Source of the DNA: Stieleria magnilauensis
Lineage (GTDB): Bacteria > Planctomycetota > Planctomycetia > Pirellulales > Pirellulaceae
Direction: 5' to 3'
Length of the DNA: 64,000 nt
Assembly (NCBI GenBank): GCA_007753675.1
Contig: CP036432.1
Coordinates: 1,834,394-1,898,393 of the forward strand
The notes beneath the pieces were generated by a model. It was not told the origin of the DNA. It made no database searches and worked only from the letters and a program-made list of their open reading frames with translations. Of the stretch, positions 8,637-17,140 are shown in pieces. Position 1 is the stretch's first letter. The number at the start of each line of letters is the position of its first letter. The position numbers and the translations under genes were made by a program.

Positions 8637-9986
8637 ATGTCTGCAACCGGCCCTTTCCGCCACGTTTGGCAACACGCCGCCTGGCTTTTGCTGGTCATCG
8701 CCGCTTTGCTGGCGTGGGGAACTCCGACGATGGCCGGGGAACCGGTCGTGCGTGCGGCAGCCGACGTCTTTGAAAGCGAGCGGGTTGATCTTTCCGGTGT
8801 GAAACCGGTCAAACGCGCAGCACGCGACGTCGCCGTTGGTCACGCGGTCGAAACCGACGGGGTGGTGCGGCCGGTGTCGTATTACGAAGGCGAGATGGGT
8901 TACGGCCCCGCCGTCTTCGAATCGAGCTGCGGCTGCGAGACGGTTTGTGACTGCCCGGTGGGCGGCGTGATTATGGATCCCGGTTGTGGGATCGAAGCGT
9001 CTTGCGGGTTCGAGGCATCCTGCGGTGCGGAAACATGGATCGAGCCGGCATGTGGATGCGAGGGTGTCGGATGCGACGCCTGTTGCGACGGCTATGACCC
9101 GATGTGCGGATGCAACGCGTGTTGTGGCGGCATCGGAGGATTCATCGATTGCTTGTTTCCGCGACTGCGGATCCAGTGGGCTCAGCTGGACCTGTTTGCC
9201 GGCGTGGCCGGGCACACCGGACCGATGAATTTCGCCAACACCAGCTCGACGGGAACCGACCGTCGCGGAACGGGCAGCTTTGGATTCTACGAAGGGTTCA
9301 ACAAAGGAACGGCGGTTCGTTTTTTCGGCGCCGACCTCGCCTGGCAATCCGGCGTTCGCTTTACCCAAAATAATCTTTCTGGAGCCGGATTCAGTGACGA
9401 GACGCGGGGCCAAGTCTTTTTGACCAGCGGCATCTTCCGCACCGTCGACTACGGTTTTCAGTACGGGTTGGTGTTGGACTATCTGTACGAAGACTGGTAC
9501 TACCGCAGCGATCTCGTCCAGCTCCGCGGCGAACTCGGCTGGGTCAATCGCGGCTGCAATGTGTTCGGATTGAAATTCGCAGTCGGCATCGACGACGACA
9601 CCGCGACCACCAGTGTTGTGGACAACAGCGGAACCGTCGTCCGCAATGACATCGCGATGGAAGCGATGACGCAGTATCGATTGTTCTATCGCCAACGCCT
9701 GGCCCGCCTCGGTTCCTGTGAAGGTTTCGTCGGCTGGACCGACAATGACGACGGCTTGCTGGGCATGGAACTCGATCTACCGATTCACGGAAACCTGCTC
9801 TGGAACACCTCGGCGACGTATCTGATTCCCAATGAGGGAACCGGTAGCGGCGGCAACCAAGAGGAAGGCTGGAATCTGGCGATCGGATTCACCTACCGCC
9901 CAGGCGGACTGGGCGGACAATCACGCTACTCACGGCCGCTGCTGAAGGTCGCCGACAACGGAACCATGATGGTGGATCGGAAGTAA
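8637..9986 (+). CDS. Cys-rich secreted protein with beta-barrel-like C-terminal half
   Basis: The 449-residue product from ATG 8637 has an export segment (AAWLLLVIAALLAWG, ending near TMAG). A Cys-rich region at about residues 90-175 (CGCETVCDCP, CGCEGVGCDACC and CGCNACC motifs) follows. The C-terminal 270 residues are rich in aromatic and glycine beta-strand-like stretches (FAGVAGHTGPMNF, YGLVLDYLYEDWYYR, LLWNTSATYLIP) and look like an outer-membrane barrel domain. The open frame extends to 8487, but ATG 8637 gives a sensible signal peptide and leaves 150 bases between the divergent starts. Planctomycetes have related proteins of unknown role. Confidence 0.78.
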   Translation: MSATGPFRHVWQHAAWLLLVIAALLAWGTPTMAGEPVVRAAADVFESERVDLSGVKPVKRAARDVAVGHAVETDGVVRPVSYYEGEMGYGPAVFESSCGCETVCDCPVGGVIMDPGCGIEASCGFEASCGAETWIEPACGCEGVGCDACCDGYDPMCGCNACCGGIGGFIDCLFPRLRIQWAQLDLFAGVAGHTGPMNFANTSSTGTDRRGTGSFGFYEGFNKGTAVRFFGADLAWQSGVRFTQNNLSGAGFSDETRGQVFLTSGIFRTVDYGFQYGLVLDYLYEDWYYRSDLVQLRGELGWVNRGCNVFGLKFAVGIDDDTATTSVVDNSGTVVRNDIAMEAMTQYRLFYRQRLARLGSCEGFVGWTDNDDGLLGMELDLPIHGNLLWNTSATYLIPNEGTGSGGNQEEGWNLAIGFTYRPGGLGGQSRYSRPLLKVADNGTMMVDRK

Positions 9987-10115
9987 TCCGATTGGCCGCT
10001 CCGGAGGTCTCTGGTTGGACGTCGTATGTTCTCTCTGATAACCTAAACGACGCGCCGGCGGCTTTTCGATCAGGCGATTTTGTTGTTTGTTTAAGCGGCT
10101 TGCTGCAGGACGACC

Positions 10116-11204
10116 GTGGTTAAAAAGAAATCGCCTTCCCAAAGCAAGCCAGCGCCGCCGCAAGCTGCTCCGCCACGCCCCAACCTTTCGGTCCGCCGGA
10201 AGGTCATCCTGAGCATCGTCGTCGTCGCGTCGTTCTTTTTGGTCGCCGAGGCGTTGCTGCGTGTTGCAGGGTATCGCGTGCCTCTGGGCGTGGAGCGAAT
10301 GGAATTCACGTTTCCAATCGACGACTACAACACAAATTCCCCCCAGCCGTTCTTGGCTCGCGACGACACCCTTTTTTGGCGTCCGCGGCCCGGAGCGCTC
10401 GGACACAACAGCACGGGGTTTTACGGCCCCGAATTTTCTGCCGACAAACCAGACGGGGTGTTTCGCGTCGTCTGTCTCGGTGACTCCTGCACGCACTTCG
10501 GACCGATCACGTATCCCGACATGTTGCGTGCGTACCTGGACAAGGTCGCGCCGGGGAAGTTCGAGGTCATCAACGCCGGCGTCATCGGCTACACCTCCTT
10601 TCAAGGCAAACGGTTGTTAGAAACCGAAGCGATTGGATGGGAACCCGATTTGGTGACCGTGTATTTCGGCTGGAATGACCATTGGCTGGCGCGAGGGTTC
10701 CAGGACAAGGATCAACAATCGGGCGAATCAACCGTGGCCGACGGCTTGGGAAACGCACGCATCTTCCAGCTGATTCGAAGTTTCGTGAAGCGTCCCTCGG
10801 CGACCGCCGATTCGGGGATGCGAGTCGAGCCGGAGGATTATCGCGCCAACCTAAAAGAGATCGGCGCGATTTGCGAAGCCAACGGAATTCATTGTTGGTA
10901 CCTGACCGCACCCCACGCGTTCGACATCGGTGTTCCGCCGTATCTGATCGAGTCGGGAGAAGCCAAGAATCTGGAAGACCTACTTGAGATTCATCGCAAC
11001 TACAATCAGATCGTCAGAGACGTTGCCGACGCGCGGGGTGACACGCTGATCGATTTAGCGAAGGAGATCGACCCGATGAACAAGCTGGAGTTGTTCATCG
11101 ATGATCACATTCATCTCTCGCAACAAGGCCGGCTGTTGGTCGCCAAGCGGCTTGCCGAGGAACTGCGCGCGTCAGGGATCTTGCAGGTTGATGACGCTGA
11201 GTAG
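10116..11204 (+). CDS. membrane-anchored SGNH/GDSL hydrolase
   Basis: The 362-residue protein starts at a GTG. A Pro/Ala-rich cytosolic lead is followed by one membrane helix (about residues 29-48), so the enzyme faces the periplasm. SGNH blocks are visible: nucleophile S124 in GDSCTHFG, the glycine region NAGVIGYT (about 153-160), N187 in GWNDHW, and D330/H333 in DDHIHLS. This family removes acyl groups from lipids, polysaccharides or cell-wall sugars. The gene stands alone before a repeat field, so the substrate is not indicated. Confidence 0.88.
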   Translation: MVKKKSPSQSKPAPPQAAPPRPNLSVRRKVILSIVVVASFFLVAEALLRVAGYRVPLGVERMEFTFPIDDYNTNSPQPFLARDDTLFWRPRPGALGHNSTGFYGPEFSADKPDGVFRVVCLGDSCTHFGPITYPDMLRAYLDKVAPGKFEVINAGVIGYTSFQGKRLLETEAIGWEPDLVTVYFGWNDHWLARGFQDKDQQSGESTVADGLGNARIFQLIRSFVKRPSATADSGMRVEPEDYRANLKEIGAICEANGIHCWYLTAPHAFDIGVPPYLIESGEAKNLEDLLEIHRNYNQIVRDVADARGDTLIDLAKEIDPMNKLELFIDDHIHLSQQGRLLVAKRLAEELRASGILQVDDAE

Positions 11205-11227
11205 TGGCGGTTAGATCAATCCCGCTC

Positions 11228-11315
11228 ACTGAGGACAGGCTGAGGTGCCCGGACGCTGGCGCGAACCGGCTGATGTCCGTTGATGATCAGCCGTCTGGCG
11301 CGAGCCTACGGGCCC
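11228..11315. repeat. dispersed palindromic repeat, family D, copy 1
   Basis: The segment contains GACGCTGGCGCGAACCGGCTGAT and GATCAGCCGTCTGGCGCGAG as an imperfect inverted pair. The same sequence in opposite orientation is found at 36148-36235. Confidence 0.7.
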
Positions 11316-11340
11316 TGCGCTGGGCAACACCTCTTCGATT

Positions 11341-11717
11341 GAGCGGTAGGGCGCGAGCCCTTCGATCTTGCACCCTTTTTGTAAGCTGAAACCGGACGGC
11401 TCGCGCCGTTCCGCTAAAACCACCAGTGAAGCGTTACTTGTTAGCGGTAGGGCGCGAGCCCTCCGATCTTGCACGCTGTTTGTAAGCTGAAACCGGACGG
11501 CTCGCGCCGTTCCGCTAACACCACCAGTGAAGCGTTACTTGTTAGCGGTAGGGCGCGAGCCCTCCGGTCTTGCACGTGTTTGCAAGCCGAAACCGGACGG
11601 CTCGCGCCGTTCCGCTAACACCACCAGTGAAGCGTTACTTGTTAGCGGTAGGGCGCGAGCCCTCCGGTCTTGCACGTGTTTGCAAGCCGAAACCGGACGG
11701 CTCGCGCCGTTCCGCTA
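11341..11717. repeat. four tandem copies of the TTAGCGG palindrome (family A)
   Basis: Units start at 11341, 11441, 11542 and 11642, with a period of 100-101. Each begins TTAGCGGTAGGGCGCGAGCC and ends with the mirrored GGCTCGCGCCGTTCCGCTAA, so each can fold as a hairpin. Units are joined by CCACCAGTGAAGCGTTACTTG. The array sits just downstream of the MoxR stop codon at the end of the reverse operon. Confidence 0.9.
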
Positions 11718-11739
11718 ACACCACCAGTGCTACGACTCA

Positions 11740-12870
11740 TCAATCGCGGGGGACTTCGATGCCTCGGATCATGGCCAGCAATTCTTCGTCGACGTCGCGT
11801 CCTTCGATTTCGGCTTCGGCGCTCAGCTGAACACGGTGCCGCAACGCCGGGATCGCCACTTCCACCACGTCATCGGGGATGGCGTAGTCGCGACCGCCGA
11901 ATCCTGCCAGCGTGCGAGCGCATTGCATCAACGCCAACCCGGCGCGTGGCGAGGCACCGATGTGAAACGCCGGCCACGAGCGCGTCGCGCGAACGATTTT
12001 GTTGATGTAATCGACCAGTGCATCTTCGACGTTGACCGTTCCGCACAGCTGAATCATCTTCCGCACGGTCTCTGGGTCGGTGATCGTTCGCACCTCGTTT
12101 TCCAGCCGTTCATTCAGATTCACCTGCTTGCTGTGCAGTTTCAAGATCTCCGCTTCTTGGGCTTCGTTCGGGTAGTCGACCTTCAACTTGAACATGAACC
12201 GGTCCAGTTGAGCTTCCGGCAGGTTGTAGGTGCCTTCGCTTTCCAACGGGTTTTGCGTCGCCATGACCAGGAACGGTTGTGGAACGACGTGGCTGGTGCC
12301 GTCGATGGTGACGCGGTATTCCTGCATGATCTCCAGCAGCGCCGCGTGCGTCTTGGCGGGCGAGCGGTTGATTTCGTCGGCCAACAAGAGCTGAGTGAAC
12401 ACCGGCCCGGGGCGAAAGCGAAACTCGCTCTTTTGCATGTCGAACACGGGGGCGCCGGTGATATCCGAAGGCATCAGGTCGGCGGTGAATTGGATCCGGC
12501 CGAAATCACAGCCGAGTGCCCGTCCGAGTGTCCGGACGAACAGCGTCTTGCCTAGCCCGGGAACCGATTCGATCAGCACATGTCCGCCGGAGAACAGCGC
12601 CGTGAGTGTTCCGAGCACCAGTTCGTCCTGGCCGACGTACAATTTGGCAACTTCGGCCGAGACCGCTTGGTACAGCCTTTCGACCGGTTCGAATCGTTCG
12701 CTTTTGCCTTGAAACGCAACCGGATCCGTTGCCGCGGCAGCGGTCGCTGTCGAGGCCGTCGTGGAGGTCGTCGTGGAGGTCGTCGGCGCGTTCACGCTTG
12801 TGCCATGGGGTGCCAGCAGGTCGTCGGAACCTGATCCGGCTTGTGTGTTTCCAGGAGTCGGGTCAGTCAA
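11740..12870 (-). CDS. MoxR-family AAA+ ATPase
   Basis: The 376-residue protein has Walker A SVPGLGKT (102-109), Walker B LLADEINR (162-169), the MoxR-typical FTADLMPSDITG and ATQNPLESEGTYNLPEAQLDRF, and a C-terminal lid domain. MoxR ATPases act as chaperones for assembling complexes, often with von Willebrand or DUF58 proteins. Residues 28-48 are a Thr/Ala-rich low-complexity tract encoded by short repeats (GTCGTGGAGGTCGTC type on the plus strand). It is the last gene of the reverse operon, four bases after the DUF4350 stop. No DUF58 gene is adjacent, which is unusual for this arrangement. Confidence 0.95.
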   Translation of the reverse strand: MTDPTPGNTQAGSGSDDLLAPHGTSVNAPTTSTTTSTTASTATAAAATDPVAFQGKSERFEPVERLYQAVSAEVAKLYVGQDELVLGTLTALFSGGHVLIESVPGLGKTLFVRTLGRALGCDFGRIQFTADLMPSDITGAPVFDMQKSEFRFRPGPVFTQLLLADEINRSPAKTHAALLEIMQEYRVTIDGTSHVVPQPFLVMATQNPLESEGTYNLPEAQLDRFMFKLKVDYPNEAQEAEILKLHSKQVNLNERLENEVRTITDPETVRKMIQLCGTVNVEDALVDYINKIVRATRSWPAFHIGASPRAGLALMQCARTLAGFGGRDYAIPDDVVEVAIPALRHRVQLSAEAEIEGRDVDEELLAMIRGIEVPRD

Positions 12871-12873
12871 CGG

Positions 12874-14397
12874 TCAGCCTCGATCGGGTAGGTCGGAATC
12901 GTCTCGACGACGATCAGTAGATTCTGGATGGATTGTACTCGTGTCAACCGCCTTGGCTGTTTCGCCGGGCGGGTCACGGTGTGATTCACTGGATGTTTCG
13001 CCCGATGTTTCGCCGGGCGGGTCCGCGATCGGTTGTGGCGCCGTCACTTTCGGAGCCATCCGTTTCGGATCGGGAACGTGCAGGTGGAGCGCCGGGTCGG
13101 GGGCGTGAACGGGTTCTTCGATCACCCACGGTCCCGATGATTCATCTCGAACGTGTTTCATGTAGTCACTGATCCGACGCCGGGCGAATGTTTCGCCGCC
13201 GCGTCGCCGCATCAAGGTAGCCACAGCGGTCAAGTGGTCTCCGAAATGCGTCAAGACGCCGCGATCGACTCGCTTGGGCCGTCCAAAGATCGGCATCAAC
13301 ATCAAGCAAATGACAAAGCCCAAGATCGCGATGTGAAAGGTGACGAAGCTGAGCGGGAATTCGGTGAAAAATTCCGCTCCGGAAGCTCTGGGAACTTCGG
13401 TGCCGCGGTCGCTGATCGGCAAGGAGTACGATGCCGTCGCGAAACTCACTTGCGGCTGTGAGCCATCGGCCAATAACCGCTCTCGTGGATCCACCCGTTT
13501 GGACTGAATCAACGGCTCGAACGACGTGCGGATCAAACGCCCGGCGAGTGCCTGGTTTTCTGGTTTGGTCAATCCATAGTTGGTCAGCAAGGAACCGCCG
13601 GCGACCACCACGACTTGTGAGTTGCCCCAGGCTTTGCTGGTGAGGCGTGCAACGATGGCGTCACCGTCTTCGGACAACACGATGGGCTGGAACTCGGTTT
13701 TCGTGGACGTCGGTGTCACATTCTGTCCCATCGGCCAGACCGGCGCCCCCGGGCCGACCGGTTGAAACACGAAGGTTCCCTGCTGTGCCTTGTTTTTGCG
13801 ATCATAGGCTTCCAGCACCCATTCGACGCGACGCGGATGCTCGGATTCGGCCAGATCACTCCATGCGTCATCGCGCGCGGCCTCGGAATCCGCCAACACC
13901 ATTTGGGTCTGCTGCACCTTGGGCTGGATCGATAGCCAACCGTTGGACGGCAGCGCCGTTCGCAACAGTTGCCACTGGTGTTCTTTGATCAGGTTCTCGG
14001 CGTATCTCCTGCGATACTCCAGCCGTTGCTGCGGTGGCGCGAGTGGTCGGGCATCACGAAAAAACTCCGTTTCACTGCCGCTATCGGGCACCACATAAAT
14101 CAGCGTCTTGTCGCCCATCCGCAACCATTGTTCCATCCACCGTGTCGTGTTGGCTTCGATTCCCGTCGGATGCGTCGGCGTCCAGACGATCACCGCGCTG
14201 CGTTTGGATCGGTTGGTCAAACGAGTCAAGTCGCGCGTCGCAAAACCGGCGTTGCCAAATGCGTTGCGCAACGTCGTGAATCCATTGACACTGCGTTTGG
14301 CCAAAATCCCGACGCTGGGGCCGTAGCTGGTCCGCAAACCGCTGTCACAGCCGACGAGTACCAACAGCAGCAGCACCGGGAGCATGATGCGTTTCAT
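12874..14397 (-). CDS. DUF4350-type lipoprotein
   Basis: The 507-residue product starts at ATG 14397, which overlaps the DUF4129 stop by ATGA. It begins MKRIMLPVLLLLVLVGC, a lipoprotein signal with lipobox LVGC. Residues about 30-120 resemble the DUF4350 fold (SVNGFTTLRNAFGNAGF, SAVIVWTPTHPT, MEQWLRMGDKTLIYV), and a membrane helix lies near residue 370 (FVTFHIAILGFVICLMLMP). The C-terminal tail is Pro/Gly/Glu-rich with repeated PPGETSGE motifs. In other bacteria DUF4350 genes travel with MoxR and DUF4129. The protein probably belongs to a membrane complex served by MoxR; its biochemical activity is unknown. Confidence 0.85.
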   Translation of the reverse strand: MKRIMLPVLLLLVLVGCDSGLRTSYGPSVGILAKRSVNGFTTLRNAFGNAGFATRDLTRLTNRSKRSAVIVWTPTHPTGIEANTTRWMEQWLRMGDKTLIYVVPDSGSETEFFRDARPLAPPQQRLEYRRRYAENLIKEHQWQLLRTALPSNGWLSIQPKVQQTQMVLADSEAARDDAWSDLAESEHPRRVEWVLEAYDRKNKAQQGTFVFQPVGPGAPVWPMGQNVTPTSTKTEFQPIVLSEDGDAIVARLTSKAWGNSQVVVVAGGSLLTNYGLTKPENQALAGRLIRTSFEPLIQSKRVDPRERLLADGSQPQVSFATASYSLPISDRGTEVPRASGAEFFTEFPLSFVTFHIAILGFVICLMLMPIFGRPKRVDRGVLTHFGDHLTAVATLMRRRGGETFARRRISDYMKHVRDESSGPWVIEEPVHAPDPALHLHVPDPKRMAPKVTAPQPIADPPGETSGETSSESHRDPPGETAKAVDTSTIHPESTDRRRDDSDLPDRG

Positions 14398-16148
14398 TTG
14401 CCCGCTCCGTACGCTTGGGTGGCCGATTCCAACATTTCGTTTTGCCGCCACAGTTGTTCAAACACGTGGGCGGAAATCTCGTGCCGACCGAAATAAGACT
14501 GCTCGAACGCGTCGGCAGTCGCCCGCAACCAAGTGGCGATGGTGTCGTCGTGGTTGCGGGTTTCGCGAACATAGCGCCCATTTGTCTTTCCGCGACTGAG
14601 CCGTAGCAGCCCGTTGCGATCCAACAACAAAAGCTGATGGCCGAGCATCAATATGATCGCCTGGTCGTAACGTCCTTCGTGCATCAAGCGTTGGCATTCG
14701 GTCCGAAGGTTCACATCCGTTCGCCGCAACTCGGGCGGCAAATGTTTGATGCGTTCCAGGGTCTGTTCATCGGGCAACCCCTTTGCTCGAGAGGCGGCGG
14801 CCGCTGACGTGCGATTTTCCATTCGCAATTCCGCTCGCGAGACGACGTAGACCGTGATGCCAACAATCCCCAGCACAATCACGGCCAACAGCACCCATCC
14901 AAACAGATTGCCCCACGTCAATGAGCTTCCGAACAAACCCGTTGACGGAGCGGCTCCGGTGGTCGCCGTATTGGACGACGGATCGGGCCGATCAATCTTT
15001 TTCGGTTTGGGCAACCAGCGGCTCTCGCGATGGACCGAGTCGTCTTGCCGGAGTTCCAGTTCGATGGGCACCAGTTTCCTGGATTCCGGATCGTACCAGG
15101 GCGTCGAATCGAGCGACTCGGTCACGCTTGAATCAACCTCGATCGTCGTGGACGATTTCGCAGCGTCGCCGGTTTGGACGAGTGTGATGGCGACGGGACG
15201 TTGTACGTTTGGCATCCGCCGGTGCGCGCCGGCGTCCGGGCCTGTCCCCAGATCCGCCCCAACCGATCGATTCAACGGTGCAACGCCGGCGTCGGCGACG
15301 TGCCCGGTCAGCGACGGTGGCACGATCAGTGCCAGAACGATCACTGTCAGGCCGACCAGGCAACGCTGTGAAGCGCTTATTCCCTGCGATTGACGAGGTG
15401 TTAGCGGCAGGGCGCAAGCCCTCCGGTCCCTCAGCGTTCCCGGACCACCGGACGGCTCGCGCCCTACCGCTAAAAATTGCTTCACAGGTGTTAGCGGAAG
15501 GGCGCAAGCCCTCCGGTCCCTCAGCGTTCCCGAACCACCGGAGGGCTCGCGCCCTACCGCTAAAAATTGCTTCACAGGTGTTAGCGGAAGGGCGCAAGCC
15601 CTCCGGTCCCTCAGCGTTCCCGAACCACCGGAGGGCTCGCGCCCTACCGCTAAAAATTGCTTCACAGGTGTTAGCGGAAGGGCGCAAGCCCTCCGGTCCC
15701 TCAGCGTTCCCGAACCACCGGAGGGCTCGCGCCCTACCGCTAAAAATTGCTTCACAGGTGTTAGCGGAAGGGCGCAAGCCCTCCGGTCCCTCAGCGTTCC
15801 CGGACCACCGGACGGCTCGCGCCCTACCGCTAAAAATTGCTTCACAGGTGTTAGCGGAAGGGCGCAAGCCCTCCGGTCCCTCAGCGTTCCCGAACCACCG
15901 GAGGGCTCGCGCCCTACCGCTAAAAATTGCTTCACAGGTGTTAGCGGCAGGGCGCAAGCCCTCCGGTCCCTCATCGTTCCCGAACCGCCGGAGGGCTCGC
16001 GCCCTACCGCTAAAAAATGCTTCACAGCGTTGCCAATCTGGATTCCCTGCCAGGATTCTGGCCGCCGGTCTCCTGGCGGCAAATGGCGCGAACCGCTGCG
16101 GGATGGTCGGCGAGAGACGCTGGGTCGAATCGGGATGCACTGAATCAC
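14394..16148 (-). CDS. DUF4129-domain membrane protein with repeat array in its 5' end (start uncertain)
   Basis: The secure part is about residues 14394-15360: a hydrophobic export segment (LVGLTVIVLALIVPPSLTG), a Pro/Ser linker, a membrane helix (WVLLAVIVLGIVGITVYVVS) and a C-terminal DUF4129-like helical region (ECQRLMHEGRYDQAIILMLGH to the AFEQSYFGRHEIS segment). The stop overlaps the next gene by ATGA. The start is the problem. A GTG at 16148 overlaps the upstream stop as GTGA and is in frame, but translation would then read through seven 30-residue copies encoded by the palindromic array. A GTG at 16140 is out of frame with the rest now, but would be in frame if the 676-bp array were removed. 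A late start near GTG 15338 is a third option. Confidence 0.7.
   Translation of the reverse strand: MIQCIPIRPSVSRRPSRSGSRHLPPGDRRPESWQGIQIGNAVKHFLAVGREPSGGSGTMRDRRACALPLTPVKQFLAVGREPSGGSGTLRDRRACALPLTPVKQFLAVGREPSGGPGTLRDRRACALPLTPVKQFLAVGREPSGGSGTLRDRRACALPLTPVKQFLAVGREPSGGSGTLRDRRACALPLTPVKQFLAVGREPSGGSGTLRDRRACALPLTPVKQFLAVGREPSGGPGTLRDRRACALPLTPRQSQGISASQRCLVGLTVIVLALIVPPSLTGHVADAGVAPLNRSVGADLGTGPDAGAHRRMPNVQRPVAITLVQTGDAAKSSTTIEVDSSVTESLDSTPWYDPESRKLVPIELELRQDDSVHRESRWLPKPKKIDRPDPSSNTATTGAAPSTGLFGSSLTWGNLFGWVLLAVIVLGIVGITVYVVSRAELRMENRTSAAAASRAKGLPDEQTLERIKHLPPELRRTDVNLRTECQRLMHEGRYDQAIILMLGHQLLLLDRNGLLRLSRGKTNGRYVRETRNHDDTIATWLRATADAFEQSYFGRHEISAHVFEQLWRQNEMLESATQAYGAGK
15359..16034. 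repeat. seven-unit palindromic array (family A) with inverted termini
   Basis: Units begin TTAGCGG at 15401, 15491, 15581, 15671, 15761, 15851 and 15941, an exact 90-bp period. Each unit carries the arms GGGCGCAAGCCCTCCGG and CCGGAGGGCTCGCGCCC. The whole block is bounded by GGCAACGCTGTGAAGC (15359-15374) and its reverse complement (16019-16034). The period is a multiple of three and lacks stop codons in several frames, which creates long spurious ORFs on both strands. It behaves like an inserted, internally amplified non-coding element. Confidence 0.92.
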
Positions 16149-17140
16149 GGCGATTCTCCGATTGCAGCGTTGTCGAGCGGGATCGGCGGCGGGACCGATT
16201 CGACCGGCCGCTGCGACGCCACTTTGGGGACGCCGGTTTCTTCGCCGAATTGACGCAGCGCCTCGGCCCGCACGGCCAGTTCGACGTCCCAGCCCTCCAG
16301 ACGGATGCGTGTGTCCAGATAGGCGATCATCCGCACCACCACGCTCAACCCGCCGACCACCCAAAGGGCCAACGGATAAAGCACCAGCAGTGTCACCAGG
16401 CCAAAATTCCAATAACCGGTCGCGATCCCACGCACCCACACCAGACTATAAAACAGTCCGGCAAAGATGACGGTCAGCGTCATGGCGACCGCGATCCAGC
16501 GGCTGCCGACGTCACTACCGGCGGGCCGATGCAAGGCGCGTGCCCGGCGACCGAGCGTGATCTCGTTGGCATTCTTGCTTCGCAGCGGACACATCTCCAA
16601 CAAAATCATCTCCGGCAGAAACGGCCGCCCGGCACGGACCACTAAGGCGACGAAAAAAATGATGATGGGCAGCGTGATGTCCAGGAACGTGTCGTAGGGC
16701 TGGAACAATCGCAACGCGACCAGGATCATCACCGGGATTGCCAACCGCCGAATCCCCAAACAATAGAACCAACGCCAGAATTGTTGCCGCGAGATCTTCA
16801 GCGCGCTGCGCCAACTGGGCTTTTGTTCGAACACCGCTTGGCCCAAGTAGATCGTCGTGACGACTCCCGCCGCCGGTGTCTGCAAAAATACCAGCAACGC
16901 CATCCAGGTGCCGTAGCGGATCAGTTCCCAAGTCGCCTCGGAATCATCCAAGCCATATTGGGCTTCGGTCAAGGGAATCCAAGACAGCAGCAGCGCGTTG
17001 GCAATCATCCAAGGCCAGGCACCCAACAAGAACCCGATCAACAGCATCGACGGGTAGCGGTGCAACAGCACGAGCGCCAGGTCGCCGATTTCCGTCAACG
17101 TTCGGACCCGGACGGCCACGTGGGTTTGATCAAGTTGCAT
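16145..17140 (-). CDS. polytopic membrane protein of the MoxR/SpoIIM/RDD operon
   Basis: Starting at ATG 17140 (MQLDQTHVAV), which has GGAG seven bases upstream, the product is 331 residues with six or more hydrophobic stretches, for example SMLLIGFLLGAWPWMIANALLLSW, IIIFFVALVVRAG and WIAVAMTLTVIFAGLFYSLVW. The start overlaps the SpoIIM-like stop by 11 bases and the stop overlaps the GTG 16148 of the next gene. I do not recognise a family with certainty. It is probably an integral-membrane partner in the complex encoded by this operon. Confidence 0.75.
   Translation of the reverse strand: MQLDQTHVAVRVRTLTEIGDLALVLLHRYPSMLLIGFLLGAWPWMIANALLLSWIPLTEAQYGLDDSEATWELIRYGTWMALLVFLQTPAAGVVTTIYLGQAVFEQKPSWRSALKISRQQFWRWFYCLGIRRLAIPVMILVALRLFQPYDTFLDITLPIIIFFVALVVRAGRPFLPEMILLEMCPLRSKNANEITLGRRARALHRPAGSDVGSRWIAVAMTLTVIFAGLFYSLVWVRGIATGYWNFGLVTLLVLYPLALWVVGGLSVVVRMIAYLDTRIRLEGWDVELAVRAEALRQFGEETGVPKVASQRPVESVPPPIPLDNAAIGESP

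Noticed and set aside
11205-11740. Small ORFs between the SGNH hydrolase and MoxR
   Set aside because: All are out-of-frame readings of four tandem palindromes.
15209-16645. Long plus-strand ORF (478 codons) through the 15.4-16.0 kb repeats
   Set aside because: It follows the 90-bp palindromic array, which has no stops in several frames; outside the array it overlaps real reverse genes and resembles no family.
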